Positions 62,694-64,000 of a stretch of DNA of 64,000 nucleotides are shown here, piece by piece; the first letter of the stretch is position 1, and every line of letters begins with the position of its first letter. The notes beneath the pieces are model-generated. The model saw nothing but the letters and a program-made list of their open reading frames with translations, made no database searches and was not told the DNA's origin. Both the position numbers and the translations under genes were made by a program. The stretch comes from Pseudochelatococcus sp047501465 (lineage in GTDB: Bacteria > Pseudomonadota > Alphaproteobacteria > Rhizobiales > Beijerinckiaceae): positions 1,231,428-1,295,427 of the forward strand of contig NZ_JAZDRL010000002.1 in assembly GCF_047501465.1 (NCBI RefSeq). Reading direction: 5' to 3'.

Positions 62694-64000
62694 TCAAGGT
62701 GTCCAGCGGAAAAGCCAGCTTTCGCTGATCGGTTTGCCCGCTTCAATCAGAGCGAGACGCAATTCACTGCTTGTATCGTTGCCGGGGTCAAAATCAAATA
62801 CAACCCGTACCATTTTGCGATCGGGATACGGCCATAGACGCGCATTGCTGATGGTCCCACGCGAAGCCGTCAGGCCCACACGTAAAGTATCAGCGATGTT
62901 CGCGCGCCCAAGATCATCGCCAGTGAATGCAATAGCGAAACGGCGCATCCGGCTATTAGGCAACACACCAATTCGAGTGCTACGCACGAGCGCAAGATTG
63001 GGGCGTTCGGGGACTGACCAGCACCAGTATAGACGCATGGCATATCGCGTCTCTGTCCCAACTGTGATTGGTTGAGCAGGCCGCCAGTAACAAATGATGT
63101 TCGGCGTGCCTTCCGTTGGCGTCGGTACCTCAATCAGCTGAACGGCACCTTCGCCCCATTCCTCTAATGGCTCCACCCACAAGCTGGGGCGAAGCTCAAA
63201 CCGCTGCACATCATCCTCATATGCTGCAAAATCACGCCCGCGTTGAATAAGGCCAAAGCCTTTGGGGTTTTTGTCAAGGAAAGCGGATATCTGTAATGTC
63301 TGCGGATTATCAAATGGCCGCCAAAGCCATTCAGATTGTCCATTATGGATTTGCAGGCCACCAACATCATGCACCGCCACACGTGTATCGGGTGCAGCGC
63401 TGGGACGGATGGGGCCAAACAGGAAGTTAGCCGTTGCACCGCCAATGCCAATGTGATCAAGACGCGTGCGCGGAATAAGCGTCATTTCAACATCGGTAAT
63501 GGCGGTATCGCCGGGACGCAGCGTAAAGCGCACCACACCCGCGACGCTCTCGGAATCGAGCAACGCATGGATCACCAGCGCACCCGAACCAGCCTGTGGC
63601 CGTTCAATCCAGAAGGCACGGAATAGAGGCAGCTCTTCGCCTTTCGCATCAGCTGGACGCAACATCAGTGTGTGTGCATGCACACCATAATTCTGCCCGC
63701 GAGCCTTGGCGCGAAAGAATGTCGCCCCTTGAAAGATCGCAAGCTCCGATGCAGGCTCACCCGGCGCATCCGAATAGATACGAAAACCAGAGAAATCGAT
63801 TGGTATTTCAGCCTGTTCGGTTTTGGCACGGGCTGCGTTATTCTGGCCTTCAACGGTATTGCCATTCTGAGCATCATTGTTTGGCACTGTTGGCTGTGCA
63901 TCGTCCTTATTCGGTTCCGCCGGCACACCTGGTGGCGTAACTGTACCAAAGTCAAACATATCACGGGCATAGCGAACGCGACTGATCGCACCATCATTAA
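62694..64000 (-). CDS. opgG: Periplasmic glucan biosynthesis protein OpgG/OpgD family, N-terminus outside the window
   Basis: The frame stays open to the right edge: upstream of the ATG at 63959 it continues NDGAISRVRYARDMFDFG..., so the gene starts beyond 64000. At least 435 codons are present. The conserved beta-sandwich core contains FRIYSDAPGEPASELAIFQGATFFRA and QGNYG-like turns, and then RPSLWVEPLEEWGEGAVQLIEVPTPTE (pieces), with a C-terminal Ig-like domain ending WLFRWTP. A polar linker (NNDAQNGNTVEGQNNAARAK) lies near 63830-63900 and is longer than in E. coli OpgG. OpgG, OpgD or a related MdoG cannot be separated here. Confidence 0.85.
   Translation of the reverse strand, partial: NDGAISRVRYARDMFDFGTVTPPGVPAEPNKDDAQPTVPNNDAQNGNTVEGQNNAARAKTEQAEIPIDFSGFRIYSDAPGEPASELAIFQGATFFRAKARGQNYGVHAHTLMLRPADAKGEELPLFRAFWIERPQAGSGALVIHALLDSESVAGVVRFTLRPGDTAITDVEMTLIPRTRLDHIGIGGATANFLFGPIRPSAAPDTRVAVHDVGGLQIHNGQSEWLWRPFDNPQTLQISAFLDKNPKGFGLIQRGRDFAAYEDDVQRFELRPSLWVEPLEEWGEGAVQLIEVPTPTEGTPNIICYWRPAQPITVGTETRYAMRLYWCWSVPERPNLALVRSTRIGVLPNSRMRRFAIAFTGDDLGRANIADTLRVGLTASRGTISNARLWPYPDRKMVRVVFDFDPGNDTSSELRLALIEAGKPISESWLFRWTP

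Overview
The window reads as a chromosomal stretch of an alphaproteobacterium, most likely in the Rhodospirillales/Acetobacterales (Acetobacteraceae-like) neighbourhood. This rests on the 14-gene nuo operon with separate nuoC and nuoD followed by birA, rnj, DUF1467, proS, lolC and lolD; a liv operon with a DUF6867 protein; a direct-repeat SOS box (GTTC-N7-GTTC) before lexA; and short-type ProS. Assignment below order level is inference. Base composition is roughly balanced, except for clearly AT-rich stretches around 3.3, 54.9-57 and 58-59 kb. I see no rRNA, tRNA, CRISPR array or insertion sequence.

Layout. 1-1.5 kb: end of a thiamine operon (thiS end, thiG, thiE). 1.5-6 kb: a chemoreceptor, a P1-family peptidase, a CcdA-like protein and a DUF6790 membrane protein. 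6.1-11.5 kb: complete branched-chain amino-acid ABC transporter (livH-M-G-F, DUF6867, substrate-binding protein) on the minus strand. 12-15.2 kb: gltA and gltX. 15.4-20.9 kb: comEC converging on lexA, then parE. 21.4-24 kb: rhomboid protease, CBS protein, patatin-like phospholipase. 24.4-31 kb: tamA-tamB. 31.1-32.6 kb: a YbfB/YjiJ-type MFS transporter and a small unknown protein.

33-50.9 kb is one long co-directional block: nuoA-N (respiratory complex I, with an extra small membrane-protein ORF between nuoH and nuoI), birA, rnj and a DUF1467 gene. A 0.6-kb spacer holding a probable opposite-strand small transcript follows, then proS, lolC and lolD.

54.9-60.5 kb looks like an accessory island. 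It carries an AT-rich gene for a 958-aa protein whose C-terminal half matches the SopB/IpgD family of host-directed phosphoinositide phosphatases. Next to it lie a multiply broken glucosyltransferase-like membrane-protein gene and gtrB-gtrA (lipid-linked glucose transfer and flipping). The right edge holds opgH and most of opgG (osmoregulated periplasmic glucans). The combination of a eukaryote-directed effector, O-antigen-type glucosylation genes and periplasmic glucans suggests a bacterium that lives with a eukaryotic host.
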